From Allobosea lathyri (lineage in GTDB: Bacteria > Pseudomonadota > Alphaproteobacteria > Rhizobiales > Beijerinckiaceae): a stretch of 64,000 nt of DNA. The stretch covers positions 62,001-126,000 of the forward strand of contig NZ_FNUY01000005.1 of assembly GCF_900108245.1 (NCBI RefSeq). The letters are read 5' to 3'. Position 1 is the stretch's first letter. Each line of letters begins with the position of its first letter. Position numbers and translations under genes: made by a program. Of the stretch, positions 36,770 to 45,413 are shown piece after piece. The notes beneath the pieces were generated by a model. The model saw only the letters and a list, made by a program, of their open reading frames with translations, was not told the origin of the DNA and did no database searches.

Positions 36770-37795
36770 TCAGCCGCCTGCCTTGATCGCGCGCTCGTAA
36801 TACTGCGTCTCGAACAGTCCGTCGAACGGCAATTCCTTCTCCAGCGAACCGAGCTTGACCTGATAGGCCTGCATGGCGCGGGACGGCTCGATGATGACGC
36901 GCGGGTCGATCTGGAACTTGCTCGCCGGCGAGACTAGCGCCTTCTGGATCAGTTCGGGATCGACGATGCCCTTGCCGAGCGCCGCCCCGACATGGGGGGC
37001 GGCGTTTTCGGGGGATTTCGCGATCAGATCGGCAGCGCGAACGAGGCTGTTGACGAGCTTTTGCACGGCATCGGGGTTCTTGGTGACGAAGGCGCCGGAT
37101 GCGGCGACGACCGTGCCGGGCTGACCCGGGAACAGTTCCTCGCCACCGGCGATCAGCTTGATGCCGGGATTGCGGGTCTGGATGATGGTCAGCGCCGGCT
37201 CGCGCACGATCGCGCCCTCGACGGCGCCCGCCAGCACCGCCTGCTGGGTCGCGTCGATGCCCATCGGCAGGACCTCGACATCGGCCTTGTCGGCCTTGGC
37301 GACCTCCCAGAGCCAGTATTGCAGGGTCGTGTTGGGCACGGAGCCCGCCGGCTGCGTGGCCAGACGGGCCGGCTTGCCGGTGGCGGCCTTGTGAGCCTTG
37401 AAGGCGGCTGCGGCCGTCGTGCCCGACGTGAAGAATTTTGCAAGCGCGGGCGCCGCGACGAAGACGTTCTCGGCAATCGCGGTCGCCGCGACGACGCGGA
37501 TATCGACCCCGCGCGAGCGCGCCACGGCGAGCGGCGCGATGCCGGCGACATAGAGATCGATCGTGCCGGAAGCCAGCGCCTGGATCATGTTGGGGCCGGA
37601 TTCGAACACCGTGAAGGTCGGGGTGAGGCCCGCATCCTTCAGCCAGCCCTCGCCATTGGCGACGAAGATCGGTGCCGTGCCGATGACCGGGATGTAACCG
37701 ATGCGGGCTGCGGCGCCGGCCTGTGCGAACGCGCCAGAAAGCGGCGCGGCGGCCAGAAGCGACGAGCCTGCGAGCAGGAACTGGCGGCGATCCAT
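36770..37795 (-). CDS. ABC transporter substrate-binding protein (SsuA/NMT1-like)
   Basis: 341-residue periplasmic protein starting MDRRQFLLAGSSLLAAAPLSG, a signal with an RR motif that may be Tat-type, cleaved near AFAQ. The body is the NMT1/SsuA fold: IGYIPVIGTAPIFVANGEGWL, GLTPTFTVFESGPNMIQAL, LASGTIDLYVAGIAPL. Ligands in this family include aliphatic sulfonates, taurine, nitrate, and pyrimidines; no gene for sulfonate oxygenation is adjacent, so the ligand is open. First gene of the operon; divergent from an Lrp-type regulator. Confidence 0.87.
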   Translation of the reverse strand: MDRRQFLLAGSSLLAAAPLSGAFAQAGAAARIGYIPVIGTAPIFVANGEGWLKDAGLTPTFTVFESGPNMIQALASGTIDLYVAGIAPLAVARSRGVDIRVVAATAIAENVFVAAPALAKFFTSGTTAAAAFKAHKAATGKPARLATQPAGSVPNTTLQYWLWEVAKADKADVEVLPMGIDATQQAVLAGAVEGAIVREPALTIIQTRNPGIKLIAGGEELFPGQPGTVVAASGAFVTKNPDAVQKLVNSLVRAADLIAKSPENAAPHVGAALGKGIVDPELIQKALVSPASKFQIDPRVIIEPSRAMQAYQVKLGSLEKELPFDGLFETQYYERAIKAGG

Positions 37796-37840
37796 CGTTC
37801 AAATCCTTCGAGAAAACGGCGCCAGAAACGCACCCATTGA

Positions 37841-37867
37841 CAGATTGAGAAAAGGATTTTCTATCTG
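37841..37867. promoter_or_regulatory. Dyad operator candidate between SsuA-like and Lrp genes
   Basis: CAGAT-TG-AGAAAA-GGA-TTTTCT-ATCTG is a near-perfect inverted repeat in an AT-rich stretch 46 nt upstream of the binding-protein start. A TATAAT sequence at 37895-37900 lies about 55 nt before the Lrp start. The location between divergent genes suggests an Lrp/AsnC-type operator serving both. Confidence 0.5.
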
Positions 37868-37955
37868 AATGCAAGATATCGCTGCCAAAAAGATTATAAT
37901 TCTCTTTGGACTGATTTCAATGGAACAAATTTCCTCGCAAGGCGGATTCAAGAGA

Positions 37956-38423
37956 ATGGATGCGATAGACCGAAAAATTCTGACGGTGCTTCAGAGCGAC
38001 GCCAACATCTCGATAGCGGAGTTGGCCGACCGTGTCGGCCTGTCGCAGACGCCATGCTGGAAGCGGATTCAGCGGCTGGAACATAGCGGCGTCATCATCA
38101 AGCGCGTCGCGCTGGTGGCGCCCGAAAAGATCGGGCTGGGGCTCACCGTCTTCGTACAGATCGAGACCGCCGACCATTCGGGACCATGGCTCGAGAAGTT
38201 CGCGCAGATGGTGGCGTCGATGCCCGAGGTGATGGAGTTCTACCGCATGGCCGGCGATGTCGACTACATGCTGCGCGTCGTCGTCGCCGACATGGCCGCC
38301 TATGACAGCTTCTACAAGAAGCTGATCGAGACGATCCCGCTCAAGAACGTGACCTCACGTTTCGCGATGGAGCGGATCAAGTCGACGACGGCCTATAAGG
38401 TGCCCGACCTGCCGAAGGTTTGA
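37956..38423 (+). CDS. Lrp/AsnC family transcriptional regulator
   Basis: 155-residue regulator. N-terminal HTH: MDAIDRKILTVLQSDANISIAELADRVGLSQTPCWKRI; C-terminal RAM (ligand-sensing, oligomerising) domain with VMEFYRMAGDVDYMLRVVVAD. Size is the family norm. The ATG at 37956 aligns with family N-termini; in-frame ATGs at 37869 and 37920 would add residues without homology. Divergent from the SsuABC-like operon, which it probably controls (inference from position). Confidence 0.93.
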   Translation: MDAIDRKILTVLQSDANISIAELADRVGLSQTPCWKRIQRLEHSGVIIKRVALVAPEKIGLGLTVFVQIETADHSGPWLEKFAQMVASMPEVMEFYRMAGDVDYMLRVVVADMAAYDSFYKKLIETIPLKNVTSRFAMERIKSTTAYKVPDLPKV

Positions 38424-38449
38424 GGTTCAAGCTGATCGCCCCCACCCGC

Positions 38450-38539
38450 CATGGTCAGGCTTGTCCCGACCATCCACGTCTTCTCTGGTCAAGGACTGCG
38501 TTCAAGACGTGGATGCTCGCCACAAGGGCTGGCATGACG
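38450..38539. repeat. Intergenic palindromic element I (GGTCGGG family)
   Basis: Read on the minus strand it begins CGTCATGCCAGCCCTTGTGG and contains GCGAGCATCCACG, GACGTGGATGGTCGGGACAAG. It is the reverse-orientation relative of element J at 62989. Located between the convergent Lrp and SDR genes. Confidence 0.75.
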
Positions 38540-38553
38540 CGGGAGCCATGCCC

Positions 38554-39309
38554 TCAGGACCGCCCGCCGTCCACGGACAGCACCTGCCCGGTGATCCAGC
38601 CGGCCTGCTCGCTGAGGAAGAACAGCGCGGCATTGGCGATGTCTTCGGCCGTGCCGAGCCTGCGGGTATGGATGCTCTCGACCAGCCGCTTCTGCCCCTC
38701 GGGACCATAGCTCTGCCATTGCCGCTCGCTGGCGGGGTTGGAGCGCACGAAGCCGGGCGCAACCGAATTGACCGTGATGCCCTGCGGTCCGAACTCCCAG
38801 GCGAGTTGCTTGGTCAAGCCGACCAGGGCATGTTTGGCGCTGGAATAGGCCTGGATTCCGGTCAGGCTCGGGCGCAGCCCGGCACCCGACGAGATCGTGA
38901 CGATGCGGCCGTAACCCGCCTGCCGCATCACCGGCGCGGCGGCCTGGGCCAGGAAAAATGCGGCATCGACATTGGCTGCGAAGATGACGCGCCAGTCGGC
39001 CTCCGAGATCGCCTCGATCGGCCGGCCGACCTGCCCGCGCACGCCGCCTGCAGCGTGGACCAGCAGATCGAGCGTCCCGCTTCCGGCGACGATCTCCGCA
39101 ATCAGCGCGCCGGCAGCTTCGGGCGTTCCGAGATCGACGGCATGCGGCGTCGCGCCGATGTCCGCGGCGGTCGCAGCAACCCCTTCGGCATCGATATCGG
39201 CAAGATGGACGGTCGCGCCGGATGCCACCAAGGCGGAGGCGATGGCGCGGCCGATGCCCTGCGCAGCGCCGGTGACAAGGGCTATGCGGTCGTCGAAACG
39301 GATCTGCAT
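38554..39309 (-). CDS. SDR family oxidoreductase
   Basis: 251-residue classical short-chain dehydrogenase: cofactor loop VTGAAQGIGRAIA near residue 13, catalytic Ser in TISSGAG, Y-x3-K in AYSSAKHAL, and a C-terminal ITGQVLSVDGG segment. The loop HAAGG replaces the usual NNAG. Its 5' end overlaps the PanE-like gene by 28 nt, so it is the last gene of the minus-strand catabolic operon starting at the MarR gene. Confidence 0.9.
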   Translation of the reverse strand: MQIRFDDRIALVTGAAQGIGRAIASALVASGATVHLADIDAEGVAATAADIGATPHAVDLGTPEAAGALIAEIVAGSGTLDLLVHAAGGVRGQVGRPIEAISEADWRVIFAANVDAAFFLAQAAAPVMRQAGYGRIVTISSGAGLRPSLTGIQAYSSAKHALVGLTKQLAWEFGPQGITVNSVAPGFVRSNPASERQWQSYGPEGQKRLVESIHTRRLGTAEDIANAALFFLSEQAGWITGQVLSVDGGRS

Positions 39310-40325
39310 TGATCTATCAGCACTTTCAGAGTGGCCAGGGAGAGCGGGCGCTTGCCGTCCTCGATGTCGTGGATCAGCGCGACGAGCGTCTCGACCGTCG
39401 GCGTTGCGACGCCTGCTTCACGGCCGAGCTTCGCGATGATGCCGATCTGGGGATCGACCTCGGTCTTGCGCTTGCGCACGGCAAGATCGCGCCAGATGCC
39501 GGAATGGGTCTTTGCGGTCTTCGAGGTGTAGTCCGCGAGCCAGGCGATGGCTGCGATCTGCGGGCCTTCCGGCTGTCCGGGCGCGAACACCTTCGGGTCG
39601 AATTCGCCAAAGCCCAGCGGGATGACGCCGCGCGCCGCCGTGACGGCACCGACCTCGCGGCCGAGCGCAAGCCAGACCGGCCGACGCGCCGGGTCGGCGA
39701 AATTGGTGGACATCGCGTCGTCAGTCAGCGCCGTGCCGAACAGCATGGCGCCATAGGCGAGCTTGCCCCAGAGATAGCCCCAGATGTTGTCGGTGAGGAT
39801 GGAATCCGCATCGAAAACGCGCATCAGCTGGTGCATTTCACGCGCGCGCTGCGTCAGCGCGCCATCGAGTTCGCCGACGACGACGGCGCCACGATTGCCG
39901 TAGAGAATGTCGCCGGGACCGTGCCAGTCGGCGCCGAAATTGACGAAGCAGCCGATGGTTCGTGCCTTCCCGACATGGGCGGCGATCGCCAGTTCGTTGA
40001 GACCGTTCTGCGCCGAGAGCACGAAGCCTTCAGCGGCGAGATGGGGCTTCAGAGCGACAAGCGCCTCCGCCGTCGCACCGGCCTTCACCGCCAGCACGAT
40101 GCGGCTGTAGGTGCCGGTCAGTTCGGCGGGCGTGACTGAAGGCACGACCTGGCGGAACTCCTCGATCGGCCCGGAGATCGCTAGGCCTGTCGTGCGGCAG
40201 GCCTCGACATGCTCCGGCACGATGTCGACGAGCAGGACGGGGATGCCGGCGCGGGCCCAGTAGGCGCCGATGGTGCCGCCAATCGCGCCGGCGCCCCAGA
40301 TCAGGATGGGTTCTGGGGTTGTCAT
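39282..40325 (-). CDS. 2-Dehydropantoate 2-reductase family protein
   Basis: 347-residue PanE/ApbA-fold NADPH enzyme: GAGAIGGTIGAYWARAG at about residue 11, LAVKAGATAEAL, LSAQNGLNE, and the C-terminal helical domain with the Lys in WGKLAYGA. True PanE enzymes are about 300 residues; this longer version in a catabolic operon more likely acts on another 2-keto acid or its reduced form (inference). It overlaps the isoaspartyl peptidase gene by 4 nt and the SDR gene by 28 nt. Confidence 0.85.
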   Translation of the reverse strand: MTTPEPILIWGAGAIGGTIGAYWARAGIPVLLVDIVPEHVEACRTTGLAISGPIEEFRQVVPSVTPAELTGTYSRIVLAVKAGATAEALVALKPHLAAEGFVLSAQNGLNELAIAAHVGKARTIGCFVNFGADWHGPGDILYGNRGAVVVGELDGALTQRAREMHQLMRVFDADSILTDNIWGYLWGKLAYGAMLFGTALTDDAMSTNFADPARRPVWLALGREVGAVTAARGVIPLGFGEFDPKVFAPGQPEGPQIAAIAWLADYTSKTAKTHSGIWRDLAVRKRKTEVDPQIGIIAKLGREAGVATPTVETLVALIHDIEDGKRPLSLATLKVLIDQCRSVSTTA

Positions 40326-41269
40326 GCCTGCCCGGCGACCTCGACATCGCCATGGGTCGCGACATGGACGAGACCGTCCGGCGTCACCCAGCCACGATAC
40401 ATCCCGTCGGTATTATAGGGCGCGACGATGCCGCCATCGGGGCCGATGGCGACGAGGCCGGCGCCAATCTTGTGGGCGCCGAGTTCGCCGAGCACGGTAT
40501 CGGTCGCCTCCTTCAGGCTCAGGCCCTTATAGGCGATGAGTGATGCGATCTCGTGGCCGACGCAATAGCGGATGAAGTACTCGCCCTTGCCGGTGCCCGA
40601 GACGGCGCAGCGCCCATCGCGCGCATAGGTGCCGGCGCCGATGATCGGCGAATCCCCGACGCGCCCGACCGGCTTGTTGGTGTAGCCGCCCGTCGAGGTC
40701 GCAGCCGCCAGATGGCCCTTCGCGTCGCAGGCGACGGCCCCGACCGTGCCGTGCTTTTCGGCCTCGCTGGCCTGGCCGGCCGTTCCGACCAGTTCCCGGA
40801 TCTTCATCGAGGACAGGTTCTTGCGCCGGCGCTCAGTCGAGAAATAATCGTTCTCGACCATGTCGAGCCCTTCATGCTCGGCGAAAATGTCGCCGGCAGC
40901 ACCAGCTAGCAGCAGCGGGTCGCCGCGCAGCATCAGCACCTTGGCGGCGCTGACGGGGTTGCGGATGCGGCGCACGCCACACAGCGCGCCCGCGGCAAGC
41001 GTCGCCCCGTCCATGATCGAGGCGTCGAGCTCGTGATCGCCATCCGCGTTGAAGGCGGCACCATGGCCGGCGTTGAAATGGGGCGAATCCTCCATGACCC
41101 GCACGGCCGCCTCGACAGCGTCGACGGCTCCGCCGCCCTTCGTCAGGATGGCCCAGCCGGCGCGCAGGGATGAAGCGAGATCGGCGCGGGCCTGCGCCCA
41201 TTCGCCGTCGGTCATCTCGGCCTTGGGCAGCGTTCCGCAGCCGCCATGAATCGCCAGAGCTATGGTCAT
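40322..41269 (-). CDS. Isoaspartyl peptidase/L-asparaginase (Ntn hydrolase)
   Basis: 315-residue plant-type asparaginase precursor. The N-terminal motif IALAIHGGCGT and NAGHGAAFNADGDHELDASIMDG are diagnostic; autocleavage should occur before Thr175 in KHGTVGAVACD, which becomes the nucleophile of the beta subunit. GRVGDSPIIGAGTYA binds the substrate. The enzyme hydrolyses beta-aspartyl dipeptides and asparagine. The ATG at 41269 starts directly at the domain; 41287 is an alternative. It lies downstream of the peptide-type binding protein, which suits a dipeptide or amide nutrient. Confidence 0.93.
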   Translation of the reverse strand: MTIALAIHGGCGTLPKAEMTDGEWAQARADLASSLRAGWAILTKGGGAVDAVEAAVRVMEDSPHFNAGHGAAFNADGDHELDASIMDGATLAAGALCGVRRIRNPVSAAKVLMLRGDPLLLAGAAGDIFAEHEGLDMVENDYFSTERRRKNLSSMKIRELVGTAGQASEAEKHGTVGAVACDAKGHLAAATSTGGYTNKPVGRVGDSPIIGAGTYARDGRCAVSGTGKGEYFIRYCVGHEIASLIAYKGLSLKEATDTVLGELGAHKIGAGLVAIGPDGGIVAPYNTDGMYRGWVTPDGLVHVATHGDVEVAGQA

Positions 41270-41293
41270 GTCGTGAAACCTCGGCACGAAAAC

Positions 41294-41420
41294 CCTTCTC
41301 CCCCAGAGAGAGAAGGCGCCTGCGAAGCAGACTTATGGGGAGAAGATGAGGGGTGGTGCCAGACTTCCCTCATCCGTCAGCGCTTCGCGCTGCCACCTTC
41401 TCCCCCGCAGGGGAGAAGGT
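41294..41420. repeat. Intergenic element M (CTTCTCCCCC family)
   Basis: CCTTCTCCCCC at 41294 and the hairpin CCTTCTCCCCCGCAGGGGAGAAGG at the right end (given as arms CCTTCTCCCC/GGGGAGAAGG), with GGGGAGAAGATGAGGG and CCCTCATC between. Located between the isoaspartyl peptidase and the binding-protein genes. Confidence 0.72.
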
Positions 41421-41444
41421 GAGCGGACGCCTCACTTCGACGCC

Positions 41445-43037
41445 TCACTTCCTGGCGGGCTTGATGTCCATCGCCAGCGTGTCCTCGTCGACACGCGGAG
41501 CGATCGTCACCTTGTCCTTCTGCATCGCCCAGGCCGAACCCACGGCAACGATCGGCAGGCGCGGACGGTCCTTGGCGACGATGGCATTGGCCTCGGCGAG
41601 GTACTGGTTGCGCTTGGCCTCGTCCATCTCAATGCCGGCATCCTCGATCAGCTTGTCGAGCTCGGCGTTCTTGTAGCCGAGCACGTTGAACGGCCCGAGC
41701 TTCTTGGCGGGATCGTTAGAGTGGACCACCGAGGAGAGCGTGTAGTTCGCCTCGCCGGTCAGCGTGCCCCAGCCGGACATCGCCATCGAGAATTCGGCGC
41801 GGGAGCGGGCCGGGAAGAAGACGGCCCCGGGCTGGGCGTTGGCGTTCACCTCGATGCCGACGCGCGCCAGCATCTGTGCGATCGACGTGCCGACCTGACG
41901 GTCGCCGGGCAGGCGGTCATTGGTGAAGGAGAAGGTCACCTTGAAGCCATTGGCGTAGCCGGCCTCCTCCATCAGCTTCTTGGCCTTGGCGAGATCCTGC
42001 TTCAGCGGCGGCAGGCTCTTGTTGAAGCCGGCGATGCTGGAGGTGACGAGCTGGTTGACGGGAGCTCCGAGGCCTTCCATGGCGATCTCGACCAGAGCGG
42101 GACGATCGATGGCGAGGTCGATGGCTTCGCGGACCTTCGGATCCTGCAGCGGGTTCTTGGCCAGCGCCGAGCCGTCCTTGGCGCTGATCTGCGGGGACTT
42201 GTCCCGCATGTCGAGCTCCATGTTGAAGACATAGACGGTATCGATCGTCTCGACCTTCAGCTTCGGATCGCGCTTCAGCGTGGCGACGTCGGAAGACGGC
42301 GCACGCACGATGATGTCGACCTGGCCCGCCTTGAGCTGGGCGACGCGGGCGGCGTCATTGGGCAGTTCCTTGCGGACGACCTTGGCCCAGGGCTCCTTGG
42401 GACCCCAATAGCCGTCGAAGCGATCGAGGACCATCTGGTCCTTCGGTGTCCAGGAAACGAACTTGTAGGGCCCGGTGCCGATCGCGGCCTTGCCGCCGTT
42501 GAAGGCCTCGTTGGCCGTGTCCTTGGTCAGGCCGGCGGCGGCCTTGGCGGAGACGATGAAGAGGCGGATGAAATCGTTGGGCAGGTTCGGCGCGGGGCCG
42601 TCGGTCACGATATGGACGGTGAGCGGATCTATGATCTTCACCTCCTTGACGCGCCGGACATAGATCGTCGTCGGGTTGGGGCCGGAGACGACCGGGATGC
42701 GCTCGATCGAGAACTTGACGTCCTCGGCGGTAAAGTCCGAGCCGTCATGGAACTTGACGTTCGGGCGGAGCTTGAACTCCCAGACGGTCGGCTCGATCGC
42801 CTTCCAGCTCAAGGCGAGACGCGGCTCGATCTGCAGCTTGTCGCCAGACCAGGTCAGCGTGTCGAAAACATGCTTCAGCGCTTCGGCATGCGTGCCGGTC
42901 GCGGTGAAATGCGGATCGATCGATTCAGGGCCGGCGCGCACGCCGATCGTCAGGTTCTGCGCCAGCGCGCCGGTCGAGACGGCAGCGCCCAGCAGCGCGG
43001 CAAAAGCCGCCAGCCGGAAATTGCTTTTCTTGATCAT
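41445..43037 (-). CDS. Peptide/nickel-type ABC transporter substrate-binding protein
   Basis: 530-residue SBP_bac_5 (DppA/OppA) protein with a Sec signal ending TGALAQN (about residue 27). LTIGVRAGPESIDPHFTATG, LALSWKAIEPTVWEFKLRPNVKFHDGSDFTAEDV and GTGPYKFVSWTPKD are typical. It starts by a 4-nt overlap (ATGA) with the MarR gene and has no permease on its own strand; the divergent DppB-DppC-DppDF genes from 44439 are its likely partners. Confidence 0.9.
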   Translation of the reverse strand: MIKKSNFRLAAFAALLGAAVSTGALAQNLTIGVRAGPESIDPHFTATGTHAEALKHVFDTLTWSGDKLQIEPRLALSWKAIEPTVWEFKLRPNVKFHDGSDFTAEDVKFSIERIPVVSGPNPTTIYVRRVKEVKIIDPLTVHIVTDGPAPNLPNDFIRLFIVSAKAAAGLTKDTANEAFNGGKAAIGTGPYKFVSWTPKDQMVLDRFDGYWGPKEPWAKVVRKELPNDAARVAQLKAGQVDIIVRAPSSDVATLKRDPKLKVETIDTVYVFNMELDMRDKSPQISAKDGSALAKNPLQDPKVREAIDLAIDRPALVEIAMEGLGAPVNQLVTSSIAGFNKSLPPLKQDLAKAKKLMEEAGYANGFKVTFSFTNDRLPGDRQVGTSIAQMLARVGIEVNANAQPGAVFFPARSRAEFSMAMSGWGTLTGEANYTLSSVVHSNDPAKKLGPFNVLGYKNAELDKLIEDAGIEMDEAKRNQYLAEANAIVAKDRPRLPIVAVGSAWAMQKDKVTIAPRVDEDTLAMDIKPARK

Positions 43038-43585
43038 GTTGAAATCCCCTCTTGTTCTAGATCGTTTGGCCAGGTCGGAGATGCGATGACGAGCTTGTCC
43101 ATCAATTCGCAGAGTTGGCGCTGCTCGGCCTCGGTCAGGCCGCCGAGCATGGTGGTTTGCTGCTGCACCATCAGCGGCATGGTTTCATCGAAGATCGCCC
43201 GGCCGGCGCTGGTCAGGCGCAGCACATAGCTGCGCAGATCGTCGCGATCGGTCTCCCGCTTGAGCAGGCGGCGCTGCAGCAGCTTCTGGATGGCGCGCGA
43301 GAGCGTGTTCTTGGGCAGCCCGGAGGACGAGACGATGTTCTTGGCGGCCACGCCGTCCTTCAGGCCAACCGCGTAGAGCGCGACGAATTCCGGGCGAACC
43401 AGCCCGTAGCGCGTCTCGATCCAGCGATAGACCGGATCGTTGAAGCGGAAGGCAATGAAGTTCAGCCGGAAGGAAAGCCAACAGGGATTGTCCCAGAGCT
43501 TCGCGATCGTCAGCGGATCGAGATCGCGCAGCGCCGCCTCGCGCTCGGAATCGAGGCGAGACAAGGCTGTCGGGGCGCGGCGCAT
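43034..43585 (-). CDS. MarR family transcriptional regulator
   Basis: 183-residue winged-helix regulator. The core is VAAKNIVSSSGLPKNTLSRAIQKLLQRRLLKRETDRDDLRSY, i.e. recognition helix and wing with the conserved D-R-D-D-x-R; the C-terminal helix LTEAEQRQLCELMDKLV dimerises. The ATG at 43585 has GGGAG 6 nt upstream. It overlaps the binding-protein gene by 4 nt, so regulator and importer component are co-translated. A 16-bp palindrome lies 18 nt upstream of its start. Confidence 0.9.
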   Translation of the reverse strand: MRRAPTALSRLDSEREAALRDLDPLTIAKLWDNPCWLSFRLNFIAFRFNDPVYRWIETRYGLVRPEFVALYAVGLKDGVAAKNIVSSSGLPKNTLSRAIQKLLQRRLLKRETDRDDLRSYVLRLTSAGRAIFDETMPLMVQQQTTMLGGLTEAEQRQLCELMDKLVIASPTWPNDLEQEGIST

Positions 43586-43603
43586 GATCAGCTCCCTCAA
43601 TTT

Positions 43604-43619
43604 AGTTCCAAATGGAACT
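43604..43619. promoter_or_regulatory. Palindromic operator candidate AGTTCC-AAAT-GGAACT
   Basis: A perfect 6+6 inverted repeat with a 4-nt centre, in the 129-bp gap between the divergent MarR and creatininase-family genes. Spacing and symmetry suit a MarR dimer repressing both directions. Confidence 0.6.
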
Positions 43620-43714
43620 TGACGCTGTCGGGCGCCGGAGTCAAGGATGCCTGAGCAGCCGCATCCTGCCTATCGCGAAGCTGTGCCTGGCCTATTGTTA
43701 GCAAGGATCGCGCC

Positions 43715-44416
43715 GTGCGTGTCGCCGAAATGAACTGGATGCAGATCGAAGCGCAGGCCGGGCTCGACGATCGCTGCATCCTGCCGCTGGGCTGCGTCGA
43801 ACAACACGCCTATCTCAGCCTCGCCACCGATGCGATCCTCGCCGAAAAGGTCGCCCATGACGCGGCCACCCCGCTCAACCTGCCGGTCTTCCCCGTCCTC
43901 GCCTATGGCATGACACCAGGGTTCGCGGCCTATCCGGGCACCGTCTCGCTGCGCATGAGCACATATATTGCGGTGATGGAGGACATGCTCGAAGGCTTCT
44001 ACCGCTCGGGCTTCCGCCGGATCGTGCTGGTCAACGGCCATGGCGGCAATGCGCCGGTGATGACCTTCTGCACGGAGTGGATGGGTTCGCGCCCCGATGC
44101 CAGCGTCAAACTGCATAATTGGTGGGCAGGGCCGCGTTTCCAGGCAGCGGTCAAGGCCGTCGACCCTGCCGCCTCGCACGCATCGTGGATGGAGAACTTC
44201 CCCTGGACGCGGCTCGAGGGTGTGGCGATGCCCGACACCGCGAAGCCGCCCTTCAACGCCGCGCTCTACCAGGCGGCCAATCCCGCGAAGAAGCGCGAGA
44301 TCCTCGGCGACGGTAATTTCCTGGGCCGTTACGAGCGTTCGGATAACGAGATGCTGAGCCTCTGGCAGGTCGGCGTCGAGGAAACCCGGGCGGCGATGAC
44401 GGAGGACTGGCCGTGA
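43715..44416 (+). CDS. Creatininase-family amidohydrolase in the dpp-type operon
   Basis: 233-residue creatininase-fold protein (PF02633): LGCVEQHAYLSLATDAIL near residue 25, LVNGHGGNAPVMTF near residue 106, and SDNEMLSLW in the C-terminal part. Compared with the copy at 28138 the first motif has EQHAYL in place of EQHGPH, so the metal-site loop is somewhat different. Start is GTG at 43715. First gene of the plus-strand operon, ending 22 nt before the DppB-like permease, so amide hydrolysis is tied to uptake. Confidence 0.87.
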   Translation: MRVAEMNWMQIEAQAGLDDRCILPLGCVEQHAYLSLATDAILAEKVAHDAATPLNLPVFPVLAYGMTPGFAAYPGTVSLRMSTYIAVMEDMLEGFYRSGFRRIVLVNGHGGNAPVMTFCTEWMGSRPDASVKLHNWWAGPRFQAAVKAVDPAASHASWMENFPWTRLEGVAMPDTAKPPFNAALYQAANPAKKREILGDGNFLGRYERSDNEMLSLWQVGVEETRAAMTEDWP

Positions 44417-44438
44417 GAGGACGCTCCGGCGCCAGCCC

Positions 44439-45413
44439 ATGCTAGGCCACGTCACCGGGCGCATCGCACAGGCGCTCGTCGTCATGCTCGTCATGTCGAT
44501 GCTGGTCTTCGTCGGCGTCCACGCCATCGGCAACCCGATCGACGTGCTGATCGGCCCCGATGTCAGCCAGGACATCCGGCTGGAGACGATCGCCCGCTAC
44601 GGGCTCGACCGTCCGCTCTACGAGCAGTATTTCACCTTTCTTGGCCGCATCCTGCACGGCGATTTCGGCCGCTCCTTCGTTTTCGGCATGCCGGTGCTCG
44701 ACCTCATCCTGTCGCGATTGCCGGCAACGCTGGAGCTGACGCTGTCAGCGGTCTGCGGCGCAGCGCTTATCGGCATTCCCGCGGGCATCTATGCCGGCTA
44801 CCGACCTGACGGTTTCGCGGCCAAGATCATCATGACCGTCTCGATCCTGGGTTTCTCGGTGCCGACCTTCTGGATCGGCCTCGTGCTGATCATGACCTTC
44901 GCTGTCGAGCTGCAATGGCTTCCGGCCGGGGGGCGCGGCGATACGGTCGCGGTTTTCGGCGTGGAATGGAGCTTCCTGACGCTGAACGGCCTCAGCCATC
45001 TGCTGCTGCCGGCGCTCAACCTCGCCTTCTTCAAGCTCGCACTGATGACACGGCTGGCACGCGCGGGAACGCGCGAGGCGATGCTGTCGGACACCGTCAA
45101 ATTCGCCCGCGCGGCCGGTCTGTCTGAATGGACCGTGCTGCGCCGGCATGTGTTGCGGCTGATCGCGATCCCGCTGGTGACGGTATTCGGGCTCGAATTC
45201 GCCTCGACGCTCGCCTTCGCTGTCGTCACCGAGACGATCTTTTCCTGGCCGGGCATCGGCAAGCTGATCATCGACTCCATCACCTCGCTCGACCGGCCCG
45301 TGATGGTCGCCTATCTGATGCTCGTCGCCTTCGTCTTCATCACCATCAATTTCCTGGTCGATTTGGCTTATGTCGGGCTCGATCCGCGTCTGCGAAAGGC
45401 GGGATCGCGATGA
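44439..45413 (+). CDS. Dipeptide-type ABC transporter permease (DppB-like)
   Basis: 324-residue inner-membrane permease with six helices. Family segments: RYGLDRPLYEQYFTFLGRILHGDFGRSF in the N-terminal half, FWIGLVLIMTFAVELQWLPAGG, MTRLARAGTREAMLSDTVKFARAAGLS (coupling loop) and ETIFSWPGIGKLIIDSI. It overlaps the DppC-like gene by 4 nt. Confidence 0.92.
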   Translation: MLGHVTGRIAQALVVMLVMSMLVFVGVHAIGNPIDVLIGPDVSQDIRLETIARYGLDRPLYEQYFTFLGRILHGDFGRSFVFGMPVLDLILSRLPATLELTLSAVCGAALIGIPAGIYAGYRPDGFAAKIIMTVSILGFSVPTFWIGLVLIMTFAVELQWLPAGGRGDTVAVFGVEWSFLTLNGLSHLLLPALNLAFFKLALMTRLARAGTREAMLSDTVKFARAAGLSEWTVLRRHVLRLIAIPLVTVFGLEFASTLAFAVVTETIFSWPGIGKLIIDSITSLDRPVMVAYLMLVAFVFITINFLVDLAYVGLDPRLRKAGSR

